DNA from: G963556115 sp963677015
Lineage (GTDB): Bacteria; Planctomycetota; SZUA-567
DNA: 64,000 bases
Direction of reading: 5' to 3'
NCBI GenBank assembly: GCA_963677015.1
Contig: OY781533.1
Span: forward strand, 992,001-1,056,000
The notes under the pieces were generated by a model that made no database searches, had not been told where the DNA came from, and was given only the letters and a program-made list of their open reading frames with translations. Each line of letters begins with the position of its first letter. The first letter of the stretch is position 1. This document shows positions 1 through 9,318 of this stretch, piece after piece. A program made the translations under genes and the position numbers.

Positions 1-47
1 TTATTGTAACAATAGCGTTGTCTTTTGCGGGATACTTATGAAGCTTT

Positions 48-89
48 AAAACTGGCAGAGACCGCTATCATAGTGATCTCTGCCAGTTT
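48..89 (-). terminator. Intrinsic terminator of htrA
   Basis: A hairpin with an arm reading ctggcaga and its complement around a short loop lies about 35 bases beyond the htrA stop. On the minus strand the stem ends in a run of four T. The stem has one mismatch near the loop. The T-run is short, so termination may be partial. Confidence 0.6.
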
Positions 90-122
90 GTGTTGCTTTT
101 GTTCATATAACTAGGAGAAAAT

Positions 123-1655
123 TTATTCTTCTTTACTGTATTTTTTGTTTTCCAGCAGTTCTTTGGCCTTTTCTTCCGTGTTGGTTTTCAGGGCGATTAC
201 AGCTGGATTTTTACCGATGAAGAACTGCAGCAGAACCGGAGCGTCATAGCCGAGGGTCTTGTCAATGCTCTTGAAATCGGTGATGTTGTCTACTACATTT
301 TGATTTATAAGCTTGATCAGCATACCTGAAGCGAGACCGTTACTGAATGCTTCACTTCCTACAGCAACCTCCTTGATGATAACACCGGTCATACCTTTGT
401 ACAGTTCCTGTTCTTCAGCACTGCCTTCAGACACAGGAATGACAGAAATACCAAGCTTACTACTCACATACTCCGCACCGGCAGGAGCCATTGATTCTTT
501 GACCTTCTTTTCTTCCTGCGGCATTCCCATCTTCTTTGGCTGCTTGGCGATTACAATATTCAGCGCCTTTTGCTGACCATTACGCATGACCACGATCTCA
601 ACGGTCTTGCCTACTTTTGTATGGGCAACCAGATTCTGCAGCTGCTGTGGGCTTTTTAACTCTGTTCCATCGTATTCCAGCATAATATCACCCATACGCA
701 TTCCGCCTTCAAAAGCCGGTGCTCCAGGGTATGGCTGCATGACCAGAATTCCATGATTAACTCCAGGGAGCGCTTCACTCATTTCCGGGGTCAGATCGCG
801 CATTGCTACACCCAGATAGCCTCTGGTTACGCTTCCGGTGTTTTCCAGTTCGGTGAGAATTTCTTTGGCCATATTGATAGGGATTGAAAAACCGACGCCA
901 TCAGAACCGCCTGAAGCGGAGGAAATTGCAGAGTTGATACCGATCACTTCACCGTCGAGGTTGAATAGTGGGCCTCCAGAGTTACCCATGTTGATAGTGG
1001 CATCTGTTTGAAAGAAGTCTTTATAAACTATATCTCTGAGTTTACCACCTAGCTCGCTGCGGTTGGTGGCTGAAATGATACCGGCGGTGACACTCTGTTC
1101 TAGGCCGAAAGGCGCACCGATGGCTATAACGATATTTCCCACCTTCATCTGTGATGAATCGCCAAGTTTGGCGTAATTAAATTTAAGGTTTTCCGGATTG
1201 ATTATTTTGACAACCGCCAGATCGGTCTTGGGGTCAGCTCCAACGACTTCACCCTGATATATGGTGCCGTCCTCCATAATAACCTCAATTTTATTCGCAT
1301 CCTCAATAACATGGTTATTGGTGATTATAGAGCCTTTTTCATCAATGATCACCCCGCTGCCCATACCTTCCGCTTTCTGGCTTCGTGGGGCATTGTCCTG
1401 AAATTTTTTGAAGAAATCTTTGAGCTCGTCAGGAGCATTTGGTGGAAGCTGAGGCATGCTTTCGCTCACATTCAGCTCTTTAACAGTTCTTAAAGCGACA
1501 ACAGTTGGTTTCCCTTCTGCGGCTATTTCAGCGTAGGCATTTGATAATGCTTTGGCTACCTTAATATTTTCGCTCTCTGCTGCCTGCAATGTGGTAGTGA
1601 TCAAAGCCACGGCCATCAGCAGCGAGAGAATAAATCTTTTTCCAATTCGTTGCAT
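123..1655 (-). CDS. HtrA/Deg-family periplasmic serine endoprotease
   Basis: This is a 510-residue trypsin-like protease with PDZ domains, expected to degrade or refold misfolded envelope proteins in the periplasm. Residues 1-25 form a Sec signal peptide ending LQAA. The catalytic triad is visible as H115 (TNNHVIED), D145 (KTDLAVV) and S226 (GNSGGPLF). PDZ1 follows at about 280-370. A second, more divergent PDZ-like region lies at about 400-500. The length fits DegP/DegQ/MucD. A good Shine-Dalgarno sequence (aaggag) sits nine bases before the ATG. The gene has its own promoter and terminator and looks monocistronic. The family is certain; assignment to DegP, DegQ or MucD is not. Confidence 0.93.
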   Translation of the reverse strand: MQRIGKRFILSLLMAVALITTTLQAAESENIKVAKALSNAYAEIAAEGKPTVVALRTVKELNVSESMPQLPPNAPDELKDFFKKFQDNAPRSQKAEGMGSGVIIDEKGSIITNNHVIEDANKIEVIMEDGTIYQGEVVGADPKTDLAVVKIINPENLKFNYAKLGDSSQMKVGNIVIAIGAPFGLEQSVTAGIISATNRSELGGKLRDIVYKDFFQTDATINMGNSGGPLFNLDGEVIGINSAISSASGGSDGVGFSIPINMAKEILTELENTGSVTRGYLGVAMRDLTPEMSEALPGVNHGILVMQPYPGAPAFEGGMRMGDIMLEYDGTELKSPQQLQNLVAHTKVGKTVEIVVMRNGQQKALNIVIAKQPKKMGMPQEEKKVKESMAPAGAEYVSSKLGISVIPVSEGSAEEQELYKGMTGVIIKEVAVGSEAFSNGLASGMLIKLINQNVVDNITDFKSIDKTLGYDAPVLLQFFIGKNPAVIALKTNTEEKAKELLENKKYSKEE

Positions 1656-1727
1656 TATAGTTATCTCCTTAAAAAATATTAATGCTCTATAGAATCAATT
1701 TATACTCATAAACTATCATATACTATT

Positions 1728-1756
1728 AATATATACCTTCTGTAATGTAATGTCAA
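1728..1756 (-). promoter_or_regulatory. Sigma-70-type promoter of htrA
   Basis: On the minus strand there is a perfect -35 TTGACA (1751-1756) and a -10 TATATT (1728-1733), separated by exactly 17 bases. It lies about 70 bases upstream of the htrA start codon. No heat-shock or envelope-stress sigma element was recognised. Confidence 0.7.
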
Positions 1757-1962
1757 TCTTAATATGCTTTCCTTTTATTTTAATATAAAAAGCTGCACAG
1801 GTAGTATTATTATTGTTAAATGAACAATTTTTAATCTTATAGTGACGTAGCGGTTTATTTCTTTTAACTATTTGTTAGTAAGTGTTATATATTAAATAAT
1901 ACTTTCGTCCTGCGGGCAGGGGAGAAAGATATTGTTGGAATATGACAGTATAAATAAAAAAG

Positions 1963-1988
1963 ACCCGGCAGTAAAAAAACTGCCGGAT
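1963..1988 (-). terminator. Intrinsic terminator of the sugar ABC operon
   Basis: The arms ccggcagt (1965-1972) and actgccgg (1979-1986) are separated by a six-base loop. On the minus strand the stem is followed by a T-rich tract. It lies about 50 bases beyond the end of the binding-protein gene. The remaining bases between 1757 and 2036 show nothing else. Confidence 0.8.
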
Positions 1989-2036
1989 CCCATGTAAGTT
2001 AGGTTTTAAGAGTAGGTATTTTTGATAAAACAGATA

Positions 2037-3125
2037 TCAGTCGTAAAGAAGACCTTTGATGTCTGCATCATCCATATTCTTGCTGGTGTAGAATTTAGCA
2101 CCTGTATCTACATCTGCAACTTTTTCACCCTTATAAGCCTTGAAAGCAAGTTCAACAGCTTTGTAGCCAATCTGGAATGGATCCTGGGTGATAGAACCGA
2201 GGAAGTATCCTTCGCGAACTGCGTTTTTCTGACCGGCACCGGCATCGAAACCGACAACAACGAGATCTTTGTAGTTATACCCTAGATCTTCACCGTCATT
2301 GGTTGCAGCCAAGAGGCCTTTAACTGTAGCTTCGTTAGAGCAGAATACACCCAGAATATTTTCATCCTGAACCTTGTTGAGAACTGCTGAAGCTGAAGCG
2401 GTAGCGTCGGTAGCGGCAGCTGAAGCAGGAACAACCATATCGATAAATACTTTGTCGCCCTTGGTTGGGTTCTTTGGATCGATGTAAGCTGGGTTGCCTG
2501 TAACAGCGATATCATCTGCAGTCATAGGAGTGTTCTTGATGATCAGATCAATCATAGTGTCTCTGAAACCTTTACCGCGGCTGAGCAGAGATTCACCAGA
2601 TGCGTCCTGGTTCATAACTACGATGGTAGCTGGTTTGTCAGCTGTAGCGGCAGCAATCTTATCCTTGATCACTTCGAACATCTTCTTGGCACCGAGACCG
2701 GCTGCATTGAAGTTGTCTGTAGAAGCATTGGCGTAGATTGAGCCCTTTGGTGCGTTTGGCACACCTGAGTCAAAACCGATTACCGGGATCTTGTTGTCAA
2801 GACACTGTTGAAGCTGGTCAACAACGGCAGTTGTGTTGAGAGCTGCAAGGGCGATAGCAACTGGATTCTTTGCCATAGCGTTGTTGAGCATTTCAACCTG
2901 AATCTGTACATCACTCTCTGATGGAGGACCTTCAAATGTGATATCTGCACCATAGTCTTTTGCCGCTTTCTGGGCGCCAAGTTTTACCTGCTGCCAGAAG
3001 TCGTGCTGTTCACCCTTTGACACTACAGCGATATATGGCTCATCTGCCTGCAGAGTCGGAGTTGCTGCGAATGAGAATGCAAAAACTGCACCCAAAACAA
3101 CTGATAGACTTTTTCTTAAATTCAT
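2037..3125 (-). CDS. Sugar ABC transporter periplasmic binding protein (RbsB-like)
   Basis: This protein should bind a monosaccharide or related polyol in the periplasm and deliver it to the adjacent permease. It is 362 residues with a signal peptide (MNLRKSLSVVLGAVFAFSFA, cleaved near LQADEP) followed by a type I periplasmic fold of the LacI/RbsB kind (Peripla_BP_4). Landmarks are EQHDFWQQVKLGAQ, the hinge IPVIGFDSG and the late VVGFDAG. The ATG at 3125 was chosen because an AGGA Shine-Dalgarno lies ten bases upstream; an in-frame ATG 21 bases earlier has none. The gene is last in the permease/ATPase operon. Its ligand cannot be told from sequence alone. Confidence 0.88.
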   Translation of the reverse strand: MNLRKSLSVVLGAVFAFSFAATPTLQADEPYIAVVSKGEQHDFWQQVKLGAQKAAKDYGADITFEGPPSESDVQIQVEMLNNAMAKNPVAIALAALNTTAVVDQLQQCLDNKIPVIGFDSGVPNAPKGSIYANASTDNFNAAGLGAKKMFEVIKDKIAAATADKPATIVVMNQDASGESLLSRGKGFRDTMIDLIIKNTPMTADDIAVTGNPAYIDPKNPTKGDKVFIDMVVPASAAATDATASASAVLNKVQDENILGVFCSNEATVKGLLAATNDGEDLGYNYKDLVVVGFDAGAGQKNAVREGYFLGSITQDPFQIGYKAVELAFKAYKGEKVADVDTGAKFYTSKNMDDADIKGLLYD

Positions 3126-3269
3126 AATACGTGTTCCTATAATCAAAAGAAACGAAACTTACCATGCTCATAACAATGAGCCACACAAACAATATTTTGA
3201 CACTTTTTACTAATCTTAAAACTATTTTATAATTGTAGCACACATTATTTATTAATTATTAATTCTGCG

Positions 3270-4493
3270 TTAGTCCTGATCTTTGTTGCGTTCCTGCTCG
3301 AACATACGCTGTGATTCCTGTTCGCGGATTCTTTCATCAATCTTATCCTGCTTCTCCTGTGCTTTCAGTTCTGCGTATACCCGCTTCAGTTCAGCTTTCA
3401 GCTTGGTAATCTCTGCAGCACTGGCACCATCGGCTTTGCGCTGGATAATTCTCTGACTTTCGCGCTGTTTGAATTCTGCTGCCTTGCCAAGTACTTTGAC
3501 TTTTGAGGCTTTCTTGTTTCTGTAGACGTCAAGCAGTACCGCACCGACAACAACAACACCTGTGAAGAAGGTCTGATAGTGTGACTGCAGATCCATAGAT
3601 GGCAGACCTGAACGCAGGACACTCATAATGTATACACCGATCATGGTGCCGAAGATAGTACCGGAACCACCAGCAAGAGATGTACCACCGATTACCGCAC
3701 CGGCAATAGCGTATAGTTCGAAACCTGCACCCTGAGCCGGCATTACTGTGGTGTATACCGCGGCGAAGGCAATACCGCCGAGACCGGCGCAGAAGCCGCT
3801 TATGACGTAGGCCATCAGTTCCCATTTTTTAACGTTTACACCGGAGAGTCTCGCAGCTTCCTTATTACTGCCGATAGCGAAGATATAACGACCGAGTTTG
3901 GTTTTGGTCAGGACGATATAGGCTATAATCGCAATACCGAAGAGAATTATGGCCCCGGTTGGTATAGGGGTTCGATCCGCGGATATAAATTTGAAGAAAT
4001 CCTTGAACCAGCCGTCTGGTGATGATCTGGTAGGGAAGGTGGCACTTCGTACGTTTGAAACGATAGAACCTACACCCATTGAGATCATCATCGTACCCAT
4101 GGTAGCAATAAACGGAGGTAGTGACATCCGTGAGACCATGATACCATTGAATATTCCGAAGAGTACGGCCACTACCATGATTAGAAGCAGTGCTGCCCAG
4201 ATCGGCCAGCCCCAGGTTTTATAAGCGGTACCACCAGTTATGGCTGCGCACATCATAACGGTACCGAGTGAGAGGTCGATACCTCCGGTAATAATTACAA
4301 AGGTAACACCGATCGCTAAAAATCCGATATAATACGATGAATCAAGGATATTTACCAGTGTATTATATGAGAAGAAATTTCTGCCGAAGAACGAGAAAAA
4401 GATATAAATTAAAACCAATGCGGCAGGAGCGAGAAATTTCTGCCAGTTTATTTTCTTTTGTGTTGTATTTAATTCCTGATTATCTGAGCTCAT
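3270..4493 (-). CDS. Sugar ABC transporter permease (RbsC-like) with charged C-terminal tail
   Basis: This is a 407-residue inner-membrane permease of the BPD_transp_2 family that forms the sugar channel with the RbsA-type ATPase. Family landmarks are TGGIDLSLG in an early helix, the loop GRYIFAIGSNKEAARLSGV, and the late glycine-rich GAVIGGTSLAGGSGT. Homologues usually end soon after the last helix. This one carries about 70 extra highly charged residues, roughly 337-407, rich in Lys, Glu, Arg and Gln and predicted by eye to be a cytoplasmic coiled coil. Its start codon directly follows the ATPase stop, so the two are translationally coupled. The role of the tail is unknown. Confidence 0.88.
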   Translation of the reverse strand: MSSDNQELNTTQKKINWQKFLAPAALVLIYIFFSFFGRNFFSYNTLVNILDSSYYIGFLAIGVTFVIITGGIDLSLGTVMMCAAITGGTAYKTWGWPIWAALLLIMVVAVLFGIFNGIMVSRMSLPPFIATMGTMMISMGVGSIVSNVRSATFPTRSSPDGWFKDFFKFISADRTPIPTGAIILFGIAIIAYIVLTKTKLGRYIFAIGSNKEAARLSGVNVKKWELMAYVISGFCAGLGGIAFAAVYTTVMPAQGAGFELYAIAGAVIGGTSLAGGSGTIFGTMIGVYIMSVLRSGLPSMDLQSHYQTFFTGVVVVGAVLLDVYRNKKASKVKVLGKAAEFKQRESQRIIQRKADGASAAEITKLKAELKRVYAELKAQEKQDKIDERIREQESQRMFEQERNKDQD

Positions 4494-5996
4494 TTATTTT
4501 CCCCTTAGTGTAGCTAAGTGCATAATCTTTTCTTGACTTGCGTCTTTAATATCCAGTTCGCCGGTAACCCGGCCTTCACACATTACAATAATTCTATCAC
4601 TCATACGGAGTACTTCCGGCAGTTCAGAGGAGATCATGATTATAGATTTTCCTTCTTTTACCAGTTCGTTCATGAGATGATAGATTTCACTTTTGGCACC
4701 GACATCAATACCTCTGGTTGGTTCATCAAAGATAAGAATGTCGCAGTTCTTTATCAGCCATTTAGCGATAACAACCTTCTGCTGGTTACCGCCGGACAGA
4801 TTTTTAATCAGCTGATTAACTGAAGGTGTCTTGATTTTCAGGGTATCCACATACTCTGAAGACACTCTTTTTGCCTTTTTGTAATCTACGAAAATAGATT
4901 TTTCAAACTTTTCATAAGAGGTCATTATTGAGTTGTCAAGTACACTCAGACCTACTGCCAGACCATAGCGCTTACGGTCTTCGGATAGATAACCGATACC
5001 ATAGCGGATCGCATCCATAGGACTGCCGATAGTTACCGGACGGCCATGGATTTTTATAATGCCGCGTTCATGCGGATCTGCACCAAAGATTGCGCGTACA
5101 GTCTCGGTTCTGCCGGCTCCCATAAGACCTGAGAAGCCAAGAATTTCACTTTTACGGAGTTTGAAGCTGACATCTTTTACCATGCGTCCGGCATTTAGAT
5201 TTTCAACCTCAAGTACAATATCCGCGTCTTCCTTAACATGAGACTCGGTCTTTGGCTGTTCGTAGATTACGCGTCCAACCATCATGTTAACAATATCTTC
5301 CTTGGTCAAATCTTTGGTCTCGCCTTTTCCGGCATTCTCACCGTCACGCATAACAGTTATCCGGTCGGTAATTTCACCAATTTCATCCATACGGTGTGAG
5401 ATATAGATCATCGCTACACCTTTGGAGGCGAGATCACGCATGATGGTGAAGAGTTCGCTGATTTCCTTGTCGGTCAAAGCCGCTGTCGGTTCGTCAAGGA
5501 TCAGTATTTTAAGATCATGTGAAACCGCTTTGGCAATTTCCACCATCTGCTGTTTACCAACGGTAAGGTTGGCAAGTTTTTCCTTGGGGTTGATGTCCAC
5601 ATTAAGGCGCTGCAGCAGTTCAGCCGTGCGCTTGTTCTGGGCCTTTTCATCCAGGAGAATACCGTTAGATGACATGGACTCACGCCCGATGAAGATATTC
5701 TGAGCGACTGTGAGATGCTCCATCATGTTCAGTTCCTGGTGAATAATACCAATTCCCCAGCGTAAAGCGTCTTTGGGGTTTTCAGGGTTGAAAAGTCTTC
5801 CATCGACTAAAATCTCGCCAGAGTCCTTCTCATGTATACCTGTAAGAACCTTCATCAGAGTTGATTTTCCGGCACCATTTTCACCTACAAGGGCATGAAT
5901 TTCACCTTCGCGAAGGTCAAAATCCACACCTTTGAGAGCGTGTACGCCGGCAAAACGTTTGTCGATGCTTTTCATAGAAAGGATTGTTTTATTCAT
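4494..5996 (-). CDS. Sugar ABC transporter tandem ATPase (RbsA/MglA-like)
   Basis: This 500-residue cytoplasmic ATPase has two fused nucleotide-binding domains and should energise sugar import. Domain 1 has Walker A GENGAGKST (about 38-46), signature LTVGKQQMVEIAKA and Walker B ILILDEPTAAL. Domain 2 has the degenerate Walker A GLMGAGRTE normal for this family, an intact signature LSGGNQQKVVIAKW and Walker B ILIFDEPTRGID. It is the only complete ATPase beside two permeases and two binding proteins, so it may serve both. The upstream sequence offers only a weak ribosome-binding site. The substrate is unresolved. Confidence 0.92.
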   Translation of the reverse strand: MNKTILSMKSIDKRFAGVHALKGVDFDLREGEIHALVGENGAGKSTLMKVLTGIHEKDSGEILVDGRLFNPENPKDALRWGIGIIHQELNMMEHLTVAQNIFIGRESMSSNGILLDEKAQNKRTAELLQRLNVDINPKEKLANLTVGKQQMVEIAKAVSHDLKILILDEPTAALTDKEISELFTIMRDLASKGVAMIYISHRMDEIGEITDRITVMRDGENAGKGETKDLTKEDIVNMMVGRVIYEQPKTESHVKEDADIVLEVENLNAGRMVKDVSFKLRKSEILGFSGLMGAGRTETVRAIFGADPHERGIIKIHGRPVTIGSPMDAIRYGIGYLSEDRKRYGLAVGLSVLDNSIMTSYEKFEKSIFVDYKKAKRVSSEYVDTLKIKTPSVNQLIKNLSGGNQQKVVIAKWLIKNCDILIFDEPTRGIDVGAKSEIYHLMNELVKEGKSIIMISSELPEVLRMSDRIIVMCEGRVTGELDIKDASQEKIMHLATLRGK

Positions 5997-6536
5997 AGTT
6001 CTTTTCTATCTAGTTAGCAAAACAAAATAATATAAAAATAAACGAAATCTATGTAGTTATACACCAAGTATTGAAAGTTCGGATAAATATCTGTTGTAAG
6101 TGATACTGTTAACTAAGTTTGTAATTGGTAATACTCATTTATGCTTATTGTCAGACGGTGTTGTGACCGTATTAAATATAAATATATGATGTCTGCTTGT
6201 TGTGTAATGTAAATTAACAGACGGTTGCGGTTAGGTGTAAATCTGTATTTACTATACTGTATAAAATTTCTTTATGCTATAGATAAAAGCAGCATAATTT
6301 ATGGATAAAAACGACTAATATTTATTGTTGCAGCTAAGTATTAAGTTTCTGTGTAATTATTATACACTTTGTTATTATATGGTTATGCTGTATGTATTTA
6401 TATTTTGGGTTTTTGTATTTGTTATTTTATTTATGCATTAAAAATATGCAGAGTGTATATTTATTTTTTAATATCGTTTTTATGAATAAAAATTTAATGT
6501 TGCCGATGTTAAGGATAATGAATATGGTTTAGAACC
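5997..6536. other. AT-rich intergenic region between two ABC gene sets
   Basis: These 540 bases hold no convincing ORF or RNA gene. They are very AT-rich with recurring words such as tatacact and tgtataaa. They should include the promoter of the ATPase-permease-binding-protein operon. I looked for a sigma-54 -24/-12 pair (GG and GC ten bases apart) and did not find a convincing one. Confidence 0.5.
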
Positions 6537-7541
6537 TTAAAACTCTGCCTGTTTACTTTTGCGGTACCGGTCAACAGCGACAGTAATGATAAGTATGGCA
6601 CCGACTATTACCTTGGTTACGCTGGAATTTATACCCATAAGATTGCTGCCGTTATAGATTGTCCAGACAAAAAGCGCTCCTACAAATGCCCCGATCGGTG
6701 AACCTTCGGCTCCTGACAGGCTTGCTCCTCCGAGTACGGCTGCTGCTACTGCATCAAGCTCGAACATTGAGCCTGAGTTCGGGTTGCCACCCCAGGCGCG
6801 CATTGTAGTCATTACTCCAGCTACACCTGCGAGCAAACCATCTATTGCATATACCCCGTAAATAACTACCCGGGTGTTTATTCCTGATAATTTTGCCGCT
6901 TCCACATTACTGCCGATAGCAAAAACAAAACGGCCAAAAGTCGTGGCTTTTATTATAAAGGTAAATATGCCAACAACTACAACCAGAATTAAAAACAGAT
7001 GCGGTATACCTAAAAAACCCGTGTTGGCGAAATTACTGATGCTTCTGGGCAGATTATAAATTGATCTTCCGTCAGATAGAATCAGCGCCAGACCCCGGAG
7101 AATAATCATCATTCCCAGTGTGGCGACAAACGGTGGCAGTTTCAAATCAAAGATAAATATCCCGTTGAAAACACCCAGAAAAAAGGTTATCGCCAGAACT
7201 ATAAGTATTGCTGAGGTAATTGAGTAGTTGTAATTCATGGAGCTGGATATCAGCATCGCCATAATTACATTGCTTATGCCGACTATACTGCCGATAGACA
7301 GATCTATACCGCCGGTAATAATCGGGAATAAAACTCCTACTGCAATTACACCATTTATTGCCATCTGATTAGCAAGGTTCTGGATATTCTTGAGAGTAAA
7401 AAAACTTTCATTGGTGATACCCAGATAAAGCCAGATTGAAGCGGTGATAATTAGAATTACAACCTCGGTGGTCAGGATGGGACTGTTCTGCCGCCTGAGC
7501 GTCCGATGTCTTCCGATTGACGTCGCTTCGTTTACTGTCAT
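6537..7541 (-). CDS. Second sugar ABC transporter permease (RbsC-like)
   Basis: This 334-residue inner-membrane permease of the BPD_transp_2 family is a paralogue of the permease at 3270-4493 and has the usual length, without the charged tail. Shared landmarks are TGGIDLSIGSIVG, FVATLGMMIILRG, the loop GRFVFAIGSNVEAAKLSGI and AAAVLGGASLSGAEG. It lies 162 bases after the second binding-protein gene, in the same direction. No ATPase gene directly follows it, so it probably borrows the RbsA-type ATPase encoded 540 bases downstream. Its specificity is unknown. Confidence 0.87.
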   Translation of the reverse strand: MTVNEATSIGRHRTLRRQNSPILTTEVVILIITASIWLYLGITNESFFTLKNIQNLANQMAINGVIAVGVLFPIITGGIDLSIGSIVGISNVIMAMLISSSMNYNYSITSAILIVLAITFFLGVFNGIFIFDLKLPPFVATLGMMIILRGLALILSDGRSIYNLPRSISNFANTGFLGIPHLFLILVVVVGIFTFIIKATTFGRFVFAIGSNVEAAKLSGINTRVVIYGVYAIDGLLAGVAGVMTTMRAWGGNPNSGSMFELDAVAAAVLGGASLSGAEGSPIGAFVGALFVWTIYNGSNLMGINSSVTKVIVGAILIITVAVDRYRKSKQAEF

Positions 7542-7703
7542 TATATTTGCTGCCTTATATATAAATACTGCTGATGTGCCTGTAATGCTCAGTACTGAAA
7601 TTAACGTTTAGTTACATCAGCTGCGGTGCAGTTGAATCTTGTTTATTCAGCTTTAACAAGCATTGCAAAGTATAACAGTCAAGTATGTGTTCGTAAAAAG
7701 GTA

Positions 7704-8669
7704 TTAACGGTTTTTTAACGGATAGAGGTATTTATCGACTTTTCCGCTTTGGAGCAGTTCCTTGTTAATACTGATTGTGCCGGTGTTGACATACCGGGGA
7801 AGCTTTTCACCCCTGATCGCTTTCAAGGCGAATTCCACTCCCATATACCCCATCTCCCAGGGTTTCTGTACTATCATGGAGTCAACAAAGCCATTTTCTA
7901 CGCCCCAGATTTCATTGGGACCGGCATCAACTACTACTACGGCCAGATCATCTCTACCGGCAATATCAAGTGCCCGTACCATATCATCACCTGTCGGCTG
8001 ATTACTGGCAAAAATACCTTTAAGATCGCTATAGCGAGTGAGAAAGTCCTGGGTAATATTTGTCGCGACCCCAATCTTTCCCTGAGCATCGCTGAAAGCA
8101 ACAATTTCAATCTCGGGATATTTGTTTTTTATCGTTTCTTCAAATGCGCGTCTTCTGCTTTCAAGTGAACCGGCACCACCGATAAATGATATGCCGGCGA
8201 TCTTTCCTGCAGCTTTGCCGAATTTCCTTTTGAGTGCCTGTGCCATTTCCTCTGCAGCCAACACTCCAATCTTTTCATTATCTGAAGCCAGATATGACAG
8301 GTATTTATCGGTGTTGGCTTTACTGTCGATTATTATCAGCGGTATATGAGCCTGCGCGGCTTTCTCGATTGCCGGAACCAGTGGTGCTGCAGCTGAAGGA
8401 GCAAGCACAATAGCATCCGGACTGGTCGAGATAGCATTTTCAAGCATGGCTATCTGTTTGTCTATATCACTCTCGGCGACGGGCCATTGCGCAGTAACGT
8501 TAACTCCAAGTTCTTTCCCGGCTATCAGAGCTCCAGACATGACAATCTGCCAGTACTCCGATTCACTGGACTTCATAATTACACTTATTCGCGGCTCTGC
8601 AGCATTAGCCGGCAGAGATTGAAGAAGGTAGTATATGGTTAACAAGACAACTACGGTAAACCTGTGCAT
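7704..8669 (-). CDS. Second periplasmic sugar-binding protein (RbsB-like)
   Basis: This 321-residue type I periplasmic binding protein has a signal peptide ending ANA-AEP. Landmarks are SESEYWQIVMSGALIAGKE, SPDAIVLAPSA, IPLIIIDSKANTD and a late VVVVDAG. I chose the ATG at 8669; an in-frame GTG at 8693 is possible, and neither has a clear Shine-Dalgarno. It lies nearest the divergent two-component genes. It could be the transport partner of the permease at 6537-7541, or present ligand to a signalling system. The kinase next door has no obvious transmembrane or periplasmic part, so the second idea lacks a direct physical link. Confidence 0.86.
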   Translation of the reverse strand: MHRFTVVVLLTIYYLLQSLPANAAEPRISVIMKSSESEYWQIVMSGALIAGKELGVNVTAQWPVAESDIDKQIAMLENAISTSPDAIVLAPSAAAPLVPAIEKAAQAHIPLIIIDSKANTDKYLSYLASDNEKIGVLAAEEMAQALKRKFGKAAGKIAGISFIGGAGSLESRRRAFEETIKNKYPEIEIVAFSDAQGKIGVATNITQDFLTRYSDLKGIFASNQPTGDDMVRALDIAGRDDLAVVVVDAGPNEIWGVENGFVDSMIVQKPWEMGYMGVEFALKAIRGEKLPRYVNTGTISINKELLQSGKVDKYLYPLKNR

Positions 8670-8693
8670 AAAACAAACGGTATTCTGATACAC

Positions 8694-9318
8694 TAATCAA
8701 CAAAACTTAACTTTACACTTTCAAACTTGATGTTGCTTTATTGGTAACAATTGGTGTTCCAGATTTATGTGTTTTTGTTGAAAATACTGTTTTCGTTGGT
8801 TTATACTGGAAAATATAGGATTTTAATAATTTTTATAAACCAAGTGATGTTATGCATTGGGGAAAATTGAAATATATAATGTGTATTTTGTATACAGTGC
8901 AGGTGTTTATCTGTGTAAAAGCTATACAATGTGAGGCTGGTATTGACAAATGTTACATTATTCCTTTGTTATGAGTGTTTATTGATAAGTGTTTATGATT
9001 TATTTGCGTTTTGCAGATTAATCTTAATATTGGCAACTATCTTTAAATATAATATATTACAGGCAGTTTTTGTTTCTTTCAGGTATGGGTATGGGCCTAT
9101 TTTGCTTGCATAGCCTGTTTCTCTGGTGTATATTTATTACACAGGTTTGTGTTTGTGAGTAAATATTATACAATTTATACATAGTATATAATATGTGTAG
9201 TGGATTAGTGTATATGCGTTTTGGTGCTTATTAAAACGTTTGGTGAGCTGTCGCTTATAGGTTTTAAGTATTGAATCTGATTTTTATCATATATGTAAAT
9301 AAAAGAATACAGGTATAA
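8694..9318. other. Divergent regulatory region between ABC genes and two-component genes
   Basis: These 620 bases separate the minus-strand ABC genes from the plus-strand NtrC-type regulator. They are AT-rich with no credible ORF. The neighbouring regulator is a sigma-54 activator, so binding sites for it would be expected here. By eye I found neither a clean -24/-12 promoter nor an unambiguous enhancer palindrome. Confidence 0.5.

Noticed and set aside
8931..9113. Small plus-strand ORF in the divergent region
   Set aside because: No ribosome-binding site, hydrophobic AT-driven composition and position in a likely promoter region.
8694..9318. Sigma-54 promoter for the ABC genes
   Set aside because: One site near 9090 looked like GG/GC but the spacing is nine bases instead of ten and it points the wrong way for the ABC genes.
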